Of a stretch of DNA of 64,000 nt, positions 49,276 through 58,377 are shown piece after piece. Below the pieces are notes generated by a model that saw only the letters and a program-made list of their open reading frames with translations, made no database searches and had not been told where the DNA came from. Origin of the DNA: Micromonospora matsumotoense. Its GTDB lineage: Bacteria > Actinomycetota > Actinomycetes > Mycobacteriales > Micromonosporaceae. A program made the translations under genes and the position numbers. The stretch lies in the NCBI RefSeq assembly GCF_900091525.1, contig NZ_FMCU01000003.1, positions 248,001-312,000 of the forward strand, read 5' to 3'. Numbering within the stretch: the first letter of the stretch is position 1; each line of letters opens with the position of its first letter.

Positions 49276-49962
49276 TCAGACGAGTCGTCGGTCCGCCGCC
49301 CAGCGGGACAGCTCGTACCGGTTGGACATCTGGAGCTTGCGCAGCACGTTCGACACGTGCGTCTCGACCGTCTTGATCGAGATGAACAGCTCCTTGGCGA
49401 TCTCCTTGTACGCGTACCCGCGGGCGAGCAGGCGCAGCACCTCGCGCTCGCGGTTGGTGAGCTGGTCCAGCTCGGGGTCGGCGACCGGGGCGTCCGGCCG
49501 GGCCGCGAAGGCGTCCAGCACGAAACCGGCCAGCCGAGGGCTGAACACGGCGTCACCGTCGGCCACCCGGCGGATCGCGTCGGTCAACTCGTCCGGGGAG
49601 ATGGTCTTGGTCACGTAGCCCCGGGCACCCGCCCGGATCAGCCCGATCACGTCCTCGGCGGCATCGGACACGCTCAGCGCCAGGAACTTCACCTGCGGGT
49701 GGCTGCGGCGCATCGCGTCCAGCACCGCCCGTCCACCACCATCGGGCATGTGCACGTCCAGCAGCACCACGTCCGGCCCGGTCGCGGCGATCCGGGCAAC
49801 CGCCTCGGCGACCGTGCTCGCCTCCCCCACCACCTCGACGTGCGCGCCCAACTCGGCCCGCACCCCGGCCCGGAACATGGCGTGGTCGTCGACGAGGAAG
49901 ACCCGCAACCGCTCCACCCGTGCCGGGGCGTCCGAACCCGGTTCCATCGACTGCTCCGCCAT
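49276..49962 (-). CDS. LuxR/NarL-family response regulator
   Basis: 228 residues. Receiver domain with phospho-acceptor Asp69 (VVLLDVHMPDGGG), acidic pair in LVDDH and Lys in GYVTKTISPDEL. C-terminal GerE-type HTH (LTNREREVLRLLARGYAYKEIAKELFISIKTVETHVSNVLRKL). It starts one base after the end of the sensor kinase gene, so they are a two-component pair. Its similarity to LiaR-type regulators and the nearby LiaF-like gene suggest control of envelope-stress genes. Confidence 0.93.
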   Translation of the reverse strand: MAEQSMEPGSDAPARVERLRVFLVDDHAMFRAGVRAELGAHVEVVGEASTVAEAVARIAATGPDVVLLDVHMPDGGGRAVLDAMRRSHPQVKFLALSVSDAAEDVIGLIRAGARGYVTKTISPDELTDAIRRVADGDAVFSPRLAGFVLDAFAARPDAPVADPELDQLTNREREVLRLLARGYAYKEIAKELFISIKTVETHVSNVLRKLQMSNRYELSRWAADRRLV

Positions 49963-49963
49963 C

Positions 49964-51229
49964 TCAGCTGTCCCTTTCCGCCGTGGAGCCGGTGCCGGTG
50001 ATCGGCAGCATCAACCGGACCTCCGTCCCCTCTCCGGGCTCGGAACGGATCTCCGCCCGGCCACCGTGCCGCTTCATCCGTCCGATGATCGACCCTCGGA
50101 CGCCGTGCCGGTGATCCTCCACGGTATCCGGGTCGAAGCCCTTTCCCCGGTCCCGGACGAAGACGCTCACCTGCTCCGGCTCGACCTCGGCATAGAGCGA
50201 CACCGTCTGCACCCCGGCGTGGCGGGCGGCGTTGACCAACGCCTCCCGGGCCGCCGCCACCAGCGCGCCGACCCGTTCGTCGGTCTCCCGGTCGCCCACC
50301 ACCACCGCCTCGACGGTGATCGCGAAGGTGTCCTCCACCTCGGCGGCGGCCTGTTCCAGGGCCGCCGCGAAACGCTCGGTCGGTGACGCGGTCGGCTTGT
50401 AGAGCCAGTTGCGCAACGACCGTTCCTGACCCCGGGCCAGGCGCTGCACCGTCTTGACGTCGCTGGCGTTGCGCTGGATCAGGGCGAGGGTGTGCAGCAC
50501 CTGGTCGTGCACCATGGCGGCCAACTCGGCGCGTTCCTGCTCGCGGATGCGCCCCTCCCGTTCCGAGCGGAGCTGGTTCCACGTGCGCCACAGCACCGGT
50601 GCGGCCACCACCCCGACGCCGACCAGCCCGACCAGCGCGAAGATCACCCCGTTGACCACCGCGTCGAGGTTCTGCACCGGGGAGTAGACCGCCGCCACGC
50701 CGATGATGCCGACGGCGACCAGCACCGCGCCACCGGCGAAGCGGAGCACGAAGGCCCGCCGGTCGCTCTCCTCCACCACCGCGCCGAGCCACGGCACCGG
50801 CATCGACCCGCTCCACTGGCGGCGGCGCTCCGGCGCGGACTGGTGCCAGATCACCCCGGCGCCGACCGCGATGATCGCCACCAGCCAGCCGGCGGTGCCC
50901 GCCGCGCCGACCGAGTCGAAGACCAGCACCTGGACCAGCAGCACCCCGAGGCCGATCGCCACGAACGGCAGCAACTGCCCGGGGTCGCGCCGGGGCGGCG
51001 TGGCGGTGTCACCCGGCCGCAGCGGCACCACCGCCCAGAACGCCGCATAGAGCAGCAGCCCCAGTCCGCTGAGCCCGAGCAGCACCATGAAGGCGACGCG
51101 TACCCGCAGCACCGAGATGCCGAGGTGGTCGGCGATGCCGGCGGCCACACCGGCGGCCAGCCGGTGCTCGGGCGCCCGGTAGAGACGCGGCGGCGGGGTC
51201 ACGACGCTGATCGGAGACTCCCTGGTCAC
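49964..51229 (-). CDS. PspC-domain sensor histidine kinase
   Basis: 421 residues from the GTG at 51229; the start is uncertain (no clear ribosome site; the frame is open to 51319). N-terminal PspC domain (RLYRAPEHRLAAGVAAGIADHLGISVLRVRVAFMVLLG), several further TMs, then a HisKA_3 dimerisation domain with His241 (LAAMVHDQVLHTL) and a HATPase domain (ALVNAARHAG, DRGKGFDP, GVRGSIIGRMKRHGGRAEI). Membrane sensor of the LiaS/DesK class. Divergent from the PspC-LiaF gene. Confidence 0.88.
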   Translation of the reverse strand: MTRESPISVVTPPPRLYRAPEHRLAAGVAAGIADHLGISVLRVRVAFMVLLGLSGLGLLLYAAFWAVVPLRPGDTATPPRRDPGQLLPFVAIGLGVLLVQVLVFDSVGAAGTAGWLVAIIAVGAGVIWHQSAPERRRQWSGSMPVPWLGAVVEESDRRAFVLRFAGGAVLVAVGIIGVAAVYSPVQNLDAVVNGVIFALVGLVGVGVVAAPVLWRTWNQLRSEREGRIREQERAELAAMVHDQVLHTLALIQRNASDVKTVQRLARGQERSLRNWLYKPTASPTERFAAALEQAAAEVEDTFAITVEAVVVGDRETDERVGALVAAAREALVNAARHAGVQTVSLYAEVEPEQVSVFVRDRGKGFDPDTVEDHRHGVRGSIIGRMKRHGGRAEIRSEPGEGTEVRLMLPITGTGSTAERDS

Positions 51230-51397
51230 GGTGGGTGGCGGATGGGCACCATGGCGTACGGTGCCGCTCCGATCGTCACACGTGGGGGACGGCGCCGACC
51301 ACGGGGACGCCCCGGACATCCGCCCGCCGGGATCTCAGGGTGGGGTCAGGGTCGGTTCCGGAGGTAACTCGGCCCGGCGACGCCGCAGGATCGAGTC

Positions 51398-53005
51398 ATG
51401 ACCGAGGACCCCGCCCCGCCGCCGTACCCTCCGGTGGCCGCACCGGGTGGTATGCCGCCGCCCGGCTCCGCCGCCGGGCCGCCCCCGACGGCGCCCACGT
51501 CGCCCACGGGGGGCGACGACGCGCCGAGACCACCCGGGGGATACCCACCGCCGTCCGGAGGTGCCAGCTTCACCTCACGGTACGGCCTGGTCCGGCCCCG
51601 CGACGGCCGTTACCTGGCCGGAGTCTGCGCGGCCATCGGCCGGGCCACCAACACCGACCCGGTGCTGTGGCGGGTGCTGCTCGCCGTGCTCGGGTTCTTC
51701 GGCGGGGTCGGCATCCTGGTCTACGTGGCCGCCTGGCTGATCATCCCGGGCGAGGGTGACAGCGCCTCACCGCTGGAGTCGATGCTCGGGCGGGGCCGGT
51801 CGAGCATGTCCCCGATCACCGTGATCGTGCTGACCATCACGGTCGCGGTCGGCTTCGGGTACATCGTCACCGATGCGTTCCGGGCGGTGCTGCTGGGCGC
51901 GGCGATCCTCATCGGCGGCGCGCTGCTGCTCAACCGGGATAGCCGGTCCGGTGCCCCGGCCGCCGGTCCGGCGCCCGGTCCGGCCACCCCACCCGGGCTG
52001 GTGCCCCCGGTGGGCTGGCCGGCGCCGGCCCCGTTCACCCCGGCGGCAACTGCCGCACCGGTGCTCCCGTTCCCGCCGGGTCGTGGCGGACTGCCCACGG
52101 GGTGGCCGCCGGCCCGCACCGGCGAACAGGTGGGCTGGCCGGCGCAGACCAGCACCGCCCCGCTACCGGCCTGGCCGCCGGCCGCGCCGATGACACTCAC
52201 GACGACCCGGGCGGACGCACCGAACTGGCCGCCCCGCCCACCGGTGACCGGTGGACCCACCGCCGCACCGGTCACCGTCCCACCACCGCCCGGTACGGGC
52301 TACCGGCCGCCGTTCGCCCCGCACGGCCCGTACGCCGGGGGAAATCCCCCGCCGGTGCCGCCCGCGCCCCGGGTCAAGCCGCCGAAGAAGCCGAAGGAGC
52401 GGTCGGCGCTGGGTGCCGCGACCTTCTCGCTGATCTTCCTGGCTCTCGGCGTGGTCGCCATCCTGGACCTGCTGGACGTCTTCCCGATCAGCGCCGCCGG
52501 CTACTTCGCGGCGGTGCTCGCCACCATCGGGCTCGGGCTGCTGGTGGGCACCTGGTTCGGCCGGGCCCGCTGGCTGATCGCCCTCGGTCTGGTCGCCGCC
52601 GCCGCCCTCGGTGTCGCCACGGTCGCCGAGTCCTACGACCGGGTCCGGGGCGTCGACGGGGCGGTCACCTGGGCGCCGACCAGTTACCAGGACCTCGCCG
52701 ACCGCTACGAGAACAGCTTCGGTGACGCGACCCTGGACCTGCGCGCGGTGGACTTCGACAAGCGGGACACCGACCTCACCGTGGTGGTCAACTTCGGGGA
52801 GGCCACCATCGTGGTGCCGCCGAACGTGGACGTCACGGCGGTGACCAACGTCAAGGCCGGGGAGGCCACCGTGTTCGGGCGGCGTACCTCCGGGATGGAG
52901 GGGCAGGGACGCCAGGTCACCGATCCGGGCCTGGACGGGGCCGGCGGCGGCACGCTGCGGCTCACCGTCCACGTCAACGCGGGCAATCTGGAGGTGATCC
53001 GGTGA
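51398..53005 (+). CDS. PspC-LiaF-like membrane protein
   Basis: 535 residues. Pro-rich N terminus, then a PspC domain (YGLVRPRDGRYLAGVCAAIGRATNTDPVLWRVLLAVLGFFGG...), two more TMs, a long Pro/Ala/Gly-rich cytoplasmic linker (about residues 185-330), two or three TMs, and a C-terminal LiaF-type beta domain (TVVVNFGEATIVVPPNVDVTAV, GEATVFGRRTSG). LiaF proteins hold LiaS-type kinases inactive until the wall is stressed. Divergent from the kinase/regulator pair, so the three make a LiaFSR-like module. It overlaps the next gene by four bases. Confidence 0.87.
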   Translation: MTEDPAPPPYPPVAAPGGMPPPGSAAGPPPTAPTSPTGGDDAPRPPGGYPPPSGGASFTSRYGLVRPRDGRYLAGVCAAIGRATNTDPVLWRVLLAVLGFFGGVGILVYVAAWLIIPGEGDSASPLESMLGRGRSSMSPITVIVLTITVAVGFGYIVTDAFRAVLLGAAILIGGALLLNRDSRSGAPAAGPAPGPATPPGLVPPVGWPAPAPFTPAATAAPVLPFPPGRGGLPTGWPPARTGEQVGWPAQTSTAPLPAWPPAAPMTLTTTRADAPNWPPRPPVTGGPTAAPVTVPPPPGTGYRPPFAPHGPYAGGNPPPVPPAPRVKPPKKPKERSALGAATFSLIFLALGVVAILDLLDVFPISAAGYFAAVLATIGLGLLVGTWFGRARWLIALGLVAAAALGVATVAESYDRVRGVDGAVTWAPTSYQDLADRYENSFGDATLDLRAVDFDKRDTDLTVVVNFGEATIVVPPNVDVTAVTNVKAGEATVFGRRTSGMEGQGRQVTDPGLDGAGGGTLRLTVHVNAGNLEVIR

Positions 53006-53520
53006 AGGGCCATCGCACCGATCTGGTGTCGTTCGTCTTTGGACTGATCTTCGTCGGGCTCTCCCTCTGGTGGCTGCTCGCCCAGATCCTCGGGTTGGCC
53101 CTACCCGCGGTGGGCTGGTTCCTGGCCGGCGCGCTGGTGTTCATCGGAGTGCTCGGCCTGGTCGGTGCGGTGCGGTCGGCCCGTACCCCGGACCGACCGG
53201 CACCCGCCGCCGCCGGCGGTGAGGCGGCCCTCGCGCCAACCGGCCCGGTGGGCGGACCCGTGAGCGGACCCCCGACCGGCTCGGTGAGCGGACCGGTGAG
53301 CGGACCGCCGGGTGGGGACGACGAGCGGGCCGACTGGCGGGACACCGCCGAACTGCACCTCGGCGATCCGGCACGCGAGCCCGGCCAGCAGCACGGGTGG
53401 GACCAGCGAGGCGAGCCGGACCGGCCGGACGACGAGGGTGCGCAGTTGCGGCCGACGGGCGAGCTGGTGGTGCCCCCGGTCACCGGCCCACCGGGCACCC
53501 CTCCGGGGGCATCCAGCTGA
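53002..53520 (+). CDS. Small two-TM membrane protein of the LiaF operon
   Basis: 172 residues from a GTG overlapping the stop of the PspC-LiaF gene (GTGA). Two membrane segments (LVSFVFGLIFVGLSLWWLLAQIL and LPAVGWFLAGALVFIGVLGLVGAV) are followed by a hydrophilic tail with GPVSGPPTGSVSGPVSGPP repeats and an acidic C-terminal region. No family recognised. Coupling suggests it works with the LiaF-like protein, for example as a membrane partner. Confidence 0.8.
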   Translation: MKGHRTDLVSFVFGLIFVGLSLWWLLAQILGLALPAVGWFLAGALVFIGVLGLVGAVRSARTPDRPAPAAAGGEAALAPTGPVGGPVSGPPTGSVSGPVSGPPGGDDERADWRDTAELHLGDPAREPGQQHGWDQRGEPDRPDDEGAQLRPTGELVVPPVTGPPGTPPGASS

Positions 53521-53719
53521 CCGCACCGGTGCGGGCGGCGTCCGACGGCTCGTATGCTGGCCGGGGGAGATCCCGCCTCCGCCGGCCGCGCCACGTCGTC
53601 GGGCTCCGCCGGTGCCCGCGCAACAGGTGCCCCGGCACCGGCCCGGATGCGCCTCGTCCGGGCGTCCGAGGCGGTCCCGCCGCGACGTCCGTCTCTACCC
53701 CGTCAGGAGCCCGCCCGAC

Positions 53720-54967
53720 ATGACCCAGTCCCCCGCCGTGCGCCCCTCCGGTCCGCCCGGTCCGGTCCGCATCGGCGAGCGTGCCGCCCGTACCCTCGTC
53801 GCCGAACTCGCCCGGCGCAACGACCCGAAGGCCGCCCTGCTGGTGGGTGCCGCCCCCGGGGCCGCGGTCCTCGCCGCGGCGATCGACGCGCTGCTGCCGG
53901 GCGACACGTTGACCGTCGTGCCGGCCGCGACGACCGACGCCGCCACGCTGCGCGAACACGTGACGGCCCAGGGCCGCTGGGTCGCCGACCGGGTCCGGGT
54001 GGTCGACTCCCTCGCCGAGGCGGACGCTGCCGAGCTGGTCATCGCCGCCGAGCCGTTCACCGGCACCGACGAGGAGACCCGCGACGCCGTCGACGGTCTC
54101 ACCAAGTACCTCACCGACGGCGCGGTGCTGAGCGTCGCCGCACCGGTGTTCCGCACCGACGGGGCGGCCGCCGAGCTGGACCGGCACGGCGTGCTGCACG
54201 GTGTCCGCACCGACCTGGTGCTACGTAACTCCCCGCCGGTCCGGGTGCACCACCTGCGGTTCACCCCGGCCAGCGCCGCGTCGGCCGACCAGCTCGCCCC
54301 GGCGTACCGGCCGTCGAGCGTGCCGCTGACCCGGGGCATGCACATCGACTCGAACGGGGTCGCGGCGGCCGGCATCGCGCTCGGCCTGGCCGCCGTCGCC
54401 CGGGTCGTCCGGCCGAAGTCGAAGTTGTGGCTGGTGCCGGCGCTCGCCGCCGTCCCGGTGGCCGCGTTCTTCCGGGACCCGCAGCGGGACGTGCCGGAGG
54501 ACCCCTCGGCGGTGGTCGCCGCCGCGGACGGTCAGGTGCTCTCGGTGCAGCGGCTGCACGACGAGCGGTTCGGCGACGGTGAGTGGCTGCGGATCGCGGT
54601 TTTCCTGTCGGTGCTGGACGTGCACGTCAACCGCGCGCCGGTGGCCGGCAAGGTGGTGGACTACTTCGTCGCCGACGGCGGCTTCGTCAACGCGATGAAG
54701 CCGGACGCGGAGCACAACGTCGCGGCCTACACGGTGCTGGACACCGCGCACGGCACGGTGGTGGTGGCCCAGCGGACCGGGCTGATCGCCCGACGGATCG
54801 TCCAGCGGGCGCCGGTGGGGGCGCTGCTGGCCCGGGGCGAGCGGTTCGGGCTGATCCGGTTCGGCTCCCGTACCGATGTCTACCTGCCGGCCGACGCCGC
54901 CGCGCCACTGGTCGGCCCCGGCGACAAGGTGGTCGGCGGTTCCTCGGTCATCGCCCGCTGGAGCTGA
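53720..54967 (+). CDS. psd: Phosphatidylserine decarboxylase with an extra N-terminal Rossmann-like domain
   Basis: 415 residues from the ATG at 53720. Residues about 195-415 are a complete Psd of the short bacterial type: VPLTRGMHIDSNG, FFRDPQRDVP, FLSVLDVHVNRAPVAG, and RFGSR, where cleavage before Ser383 should create the pyruvoyl cofactor. It makes phosphatidylethanolamine. Residues 1-190 are not part of the usual enzyme: an alpha/beta stretch with GAAPGAAVLAAAIDALLPGDTLTV and a run of alternating strands, resembling a degenerate methyltransferase-like Rossmann fold. Its role is unknown. pssA lies next to it on the other strand. Confidence 0.88.
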   Translation: MTQSPAVRPSGPPGPVRIGERAARTLVAELARRNDPKAALLVGAAPGAAVLAAAIDALLPGDTLTVVPAATTDAATLREHVTAQGRWVADRVRVVDSLAEADAAELVIAAEPFTGTDEETRDAVDGLTKYLTDGAVLSVAAPVFRTDGAAAELDRHGVLHGVRTDLVLRNSPPVRVHHLRFTPASAASADQLAPAYRPSSVPLTRGMHIDSNGVAAAGIALGLAAVARVVRPKSKLWLVPALAAVPVAAFFRDPQRDVPEDPSAVVAAADGQVLSVQRLHDERFGDGEWLRIAVFLSVLDVHVNRAPVAGKVVDYFVADGGFVNAMKPDAEHNVAAYTVLDTAHGTVVVAQRTGLIARRIVQRAPVGALLARGERFGLIRFGSRTDVYLPADAAAPLVGPGDKVVGGSSVIARWS

Positions 54968-54982
54968 GTCGACGCCGACGCG

Positions 54983-55014
54983 AACAGGGGCGCCGCGGTC
55001 GCGGCGCCCCTGTT
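54983..55014. terminator. Bidirectional terminator psd/pssA
   Basis: Perfect 14-base arms AACAGGGGCGCCGC (54983-54996) and its complement (55001-55014) with a GGTC loop, between converging psd and pssA. Confidence 0.88.
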
Positions 55015-55031
55015 GCGTAGCTACAGACGGG

Positions 55032-56036
55032 TCAGGCGGTGCGGCGCTGGTGCAGCCAGAGCAGCGGCCCGCTGACCAGGTAGGCCACCACCACGAGGGC
55101 GAAGGTGAGCCGGATGTCGACCAGCGCGCCGACGACCGGGGCCAGCCAGAGCCACGGCGGCAGCTTGACCAGCCGGGCCAGCTTGGCGTACGGGAAGCTG
55201 GAGACCATCGCGAAGGCCAGCAGCGCCACCCCGCCGATCTGCACGGTCGCCGGCAGCGGCAGCCCGATGGCCACGGTGAGCGCGAGCACCGCCGCCGCCA
55301 TGGTCGTGGGTACGCCGCAGAAGAACCGGCCGTCCTTGGGCGAGACATTGAACCGGGCGAGCCGGATCGCGGCGCAGGACGCGACGAGGGCCGCCGCGAC
55401 CGCGGCTGCGGCGGTGGGGGCCGATCCGGCGAGCGAGGCGTAGACCACCACCGGGGCGGCGAGTCCGAAGGAGCACATGTCGGCCAGCGAGTCCATCTGG
55501 GCGCCGAACGGGCTGGCCACGCCGAACTTGCGGGCGAGCGCGCCGTCCAGGCCGTCGAAGACGACGCAGGCGATCAGGAGGAGTGCCGCGAGCCGGGGCT
55601 GGCCGTGCATGGCGACGAAGATGGCGTTGATGCCGAGCACCAGGCTGGCCAGGGTACAGGCGTTGACCAGCGCGAACTTCATCCGCCGGGCGGGGGTACG
55701 CGCACCGGGGAGCAGCGGGATCGCCATCGCCGGCGACTCGTCGACCGGGGCGGTGGGGCCCAGCGCCGGGCTGACCGGCACGACCGCCTCGATCTCGGCG
55801 CGGCCGAGGGTGACCCCCCGACGGTCGAAACCGTAACGGCGGCGCTGCCGGTCGACGCGGTGCTCGGGAAGGACCAGGTCGGTGCCGTTGAGCTGGTCAC
55901 CGTCGCGGCGACCCACCCGGACCAGCAGCACCTGGCGGGCGAACGTGCTGCTGCGGCGCAACCGGCCCGCCCAGCGACGCCCTGCGGGGCGCGGACTGTC
56001 AGTCGTACGACGCCGGCGCCATGGGGCTCTCGGCAC
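55032..56036 (-). CDS. pssA: CDP-diacylglycerol-serine O-phosphatidyltransferase
   Basis: 334 residues from a GTG with a GGAGG site 4-5 bases upstream; this includes an about 115-residue Arg-rich N-terminal extension before the first TM. The membrane part has the CDP-alcohol phosphotransferase motif DGLDGALARKFGVASPFGAQ followed by MDSLADMCSFG, with all Asp residues intact, and about eight TMs. It makes phosphatidylserine from CDP-diacylglycerol and serine; the product is the substrate of the neighbouring Psd. A later start (near MAIPLLPGARTP) would give a family-length protein and cannot be excluded. Confidence 0.9.
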   Translation of the reverse strand: MPRAPWRRRRTTDSPRPAGRRWAGRLRRSSTFARQVLLVRVGRRDGDQLNGTDLVLPEHRVDRQRRRYGFDRRGVTLGRAEIEAVVPVSPALGPTAPVDESPAMAIPLLPGARTPARRMKFALVNACTLASLVLGINAIFVAMHGQPRLAALLLIACVVFDGLDGALARKFGVASPFGAQMDSLADMCSFGLAAPVVVYASLAGSAPTAAAAVAAALVASCAAIRLARFNVSPKDGRFFCGVPTTMAAAVLALTVAIGLPLPATVQIGGVALLAFAMVSSFPYAKLARLVKLPPWLWLAPVVGALVDIRLTFALVVVAYLVSGPLLWLHQRRTA

Positions 56037-56308
56037 GTTTCCTCCATCACCGGATCGGCTGGCCGCCCGTGCGGGCGGGTGTCCGGCTGTCTCGTGCCGG
56101 ACCGCTCTTGGCCCGGCAGCCGTTCAAGCGGAGTACACCATTGCACAGGGGCCTGGTGATTGGCGATAGCTGCCGGCGGTACTTGTAACTACCTTTAACC
56201 GCGCAAACCGCTTTCTTATTCCCATCTCGGGCTTCATCGCCCGTTTTCTTCGCCAACCGCAGGGCCGACTTTACCGGAGCGCCCCACGGTCGGCTCGTCG
56301 AGCGACCG
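56037..56308. other. AT-richer intergenic region upstream of pssA
   Basis: 272 bases between the pssA start and the end of a NUDIX gene. Bases 56130-56270 are about half A+T (CTTTCTTATTCCC, CCTTTAACC), well below the local GC content. A minus-strand open frame runs through it with Lys/Arg-rich residues but matches nothing I recognise. Probably promoter DNA for pssA, or a small foreign insert. Confidence 0.5.
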
Positions 56309-57292
56309 TCATCCGACCGACCGTCCGGTTGCCAGCACCGCGACATCGGTCATCAAAAGGCCGCGGAGCTGGGAATACGTGAACCAGGCGGCGCTCTGCG
56401 TCGATCCGCCGGCCTGCTCGGTGACCACCGGCTCGGTCGGCTCGTCGACCAGCACCCGATAGATCACCCGCACTCCGTGCCAGTCCAGCAGCCGCCCCTC
56501 GGGGCCGAGCGTGGCCGGATTGTGCAGATTATCGGCCAAGATCAGGCGATCGACCCGACCCCGCTGACCCGACTCCTCCACCAGTTCCCGTAACAGACCG
56601 TCAACCGGCTGCTCACCGTGATCGGTGCCGCCGCCCGGCAGGTGCCACAGGCCGGCACCCGGATAGCCGGGCGCGATCATCGTGAGCAGCACCCGTTCAT
56701 CGGGGTCGGTGACCAGGCCGTACGCGGAGAACCGCTGCCGCCGGTCGCCGGTGGCCTCCGACCCGACCGGCGGCTCGTCCACCGACGACGTCGACCCGGC
56801 CGGCTCCGGCTCGGCGGGCAGGCCGGTGGGTGGCGATGGGGTGGGCAGGCCGAGCAGTGCGGCGGTGAACGGCATCAGCGGCAGCGCCGCCGTCTCCTGC
56901 GGGGTGCACCAGGCCAGCTCGTCGGGGCCGTCGGCGACCTCCCGACGGGGCGTCCGCTGCGCGAGGTCACCGGCGTGCCCGGGCTGAGCGCCCCGGATCG
57001 TGACGTTGAACACCAATCGGTCGGTGTGCACCGACACCTCGGTCGCCCCGAGGCGGAGGGCGGACAGATCGGCGACGGCGGCGCGCAACCCGGCGACCGC
57101 GACGGCCAGCCCGGTCTCGTCACCGAACTCCCGGACCACGGTGTCGGCCGGATGCTCGGCGTGCGGCACGCTCCCACCGGGCAGTCGCCAGGGCCCCGGC
57201 ACCGGGCCGGACGCCGCCCCGCGTGCCAGCAGCACCCGACCGGCGTCGTCCGCACACCAGCCGTACGCCGCGATCCGTCGTCGCTCCTGCAC
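56309..57292 (-). CDS. Protein with two NUDIX hydrolase domains
   Basis: 327 residues from the GTG at 57292 (GGGAGG site 7 bases upstream; the frame is open to 57331). Two complete NUDIX boxes: GGSVPHAEHPADTVVREF followed by GDETG in the first half, and GGGTDHGEQPVDGLLREL followed by VEESG in the second. Each follows a similar sequence (RIAAYGWCADDAGRVLLAR; RFSAYGLVTDPDERVLLT), so the gene arose by internal duplication. NUDIX enzymes cleave nucleoside diphosphates linked to another group; the substrate is not predictable. A paralogue lies just upstream. Confidence 0.88.
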   Translation of the reverse strand: MQERRRIAAYGWCADDAGRVLLARGAASGPVPGPWRLPGGSVPHAEHPADTVVREFGDETGLAVAVAGLRAAVADLSALRLGATEVSVHTDRLVFNVTIRGAQPGHAGDLAQRTPRREVADGPDELAWCTPQETAALPLMPFTAALLGLPTPSPPTGLPAEPEPAGSTSSVDEPPVGSEATGDRRQRFSAYGLVTDPDERVLLTMIAPGYPGAGLWHLPGGGTDHGEQPVDGLLRELVEESGQRGRVDRLILADNLHNPATLGPEGRLLDWHGVRVIYRVLVDEPTEPVVTEQAGGSTQSAAWFTYSQLRGLLMTDVAVLATGRSVG

Positions 57293-57427
57293 GTCCCACC
57301 CTCCCGCCCCGCGATCCGCCCCGTCGATCATGAGGCTAGCGGTCGCCCGAGCGGGGCGGGTGCCGTCGCACCGGCTCTCGTCTGCCGCCGGCGGTCACGG
57401 AACCGGCGGCAGTCCAGGGGCGGACTG

Positions 57428-58377
57428 TCAGGCGGTGAGCCGGGCGGCCTGGACCGCCTCGGCGGTGACCTCGGTGAGCCGGTCGGTGGGCAGGGCGCCC
57501 AGCTCCTCGCGGGCGAACCAGCGGGCCTCACAGGTGGAGCCGCCCACGTCGGTGACGGTGGGCGGGGCGGGCTGGTCGACCATCACCCGGTAGAAGGCCC
57601 GGACACCGTGCCAGTCGATCGGGTAACCCTCGGGGCCGAGTGAGGCGGCGTCCCGGTGACTGGCCACCCGAGCAACTCGACGAGACGACCCGTCTGCCCG
57701 GTCTCCTCGACCAGCTCCCGGATCAGCGCCGCGCCCGGCTGCTCGCCGTAGTCGGTGCCGCCGCCCGGCAGGTGCCAGCAGCCCGCGCCCGGGTAGCCGT
57801 CGGAGACCCGGGTGAGCAGCACCCGGCCCGCCGGGTCGGTGGCCACCGCGTACGCGGCGAAGCGCTGTGCCCGGTGCAGCCCGTCGGGGCCGGGCACGGC
57901 GTAGAAGGAGGGGAACTCGGGGGCCTCGTCGGGGACCACGTCGGCGGAGGAGGTCGGCAGCCCCAGGGCACGGGCGGTGAAGGCCCGCAGCGGCAGCTCC
58001 CGCGCCTCGTCGAGGGTGTGCCAGCGGGCCAGGTCGGTGGAGCGGTCGACCCGGTCGGTGAGGGTGCCGCCGCGCACTGCCACCTGGTAGATCAGGCGGT
58101 CGGTGTGGATGGTGATGCGTCGCTCGGGCAGGGCGCGCATGTCGGCCAGGACGTCCGCCAGGCCGGCGACGGCGACCGAGAGCCCCGTCTCGGCGGCGGT
58201 CTCCCGGACGACGGTGTGGTTCGGGTCCTCGCCGTGGTCGACCGCCCCGCCGGGCAGGGACCATACGCCGGGGGTGCCGGAGCGCTCCGATGCGCGGACC
58301 AGTAACACTCGGCCGACTGAATCTGCACAGACTGCATATGCCGCGATCCTGCGGAGCGGCTCCAGCAAGGTGGTCAC
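57428..58377 (-). pseudogene. Two-domain NUDIX hydrolase, frameshifted
   Basis: Begins at the GTG at 58377 and reads two NUDIX boxes (GGAVDHGEDPNHTVVRET; GGGTDYGEQPGAALIREL). Near 57668-57670 the homology leaves this frame, which runs on to a stop at 57583. It resumes in the next frame (VASHRDAASLGPEGYPIDWHGVRAFY...), ending at 57428 and matching the paralogue's NPATLGPEGRLLDWHGVR. One missing base between GAGTTGCTC and GTGGCC explains it. Both NUDIX boxes stay in the first frame, so a 264-residue product could retain activity but lacks the last strands of domain 2. A sequencing or assembly error is the alternative. Confidence 0.85.

Noticed and set aside
56047..56346. 99-codon minus-strand open frame in the AT-richer gap before pssA
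   Set aside because: It overlaps the end of the NUDIX gene and has no family resemblance or clear ribosome site; only the composition is noted.
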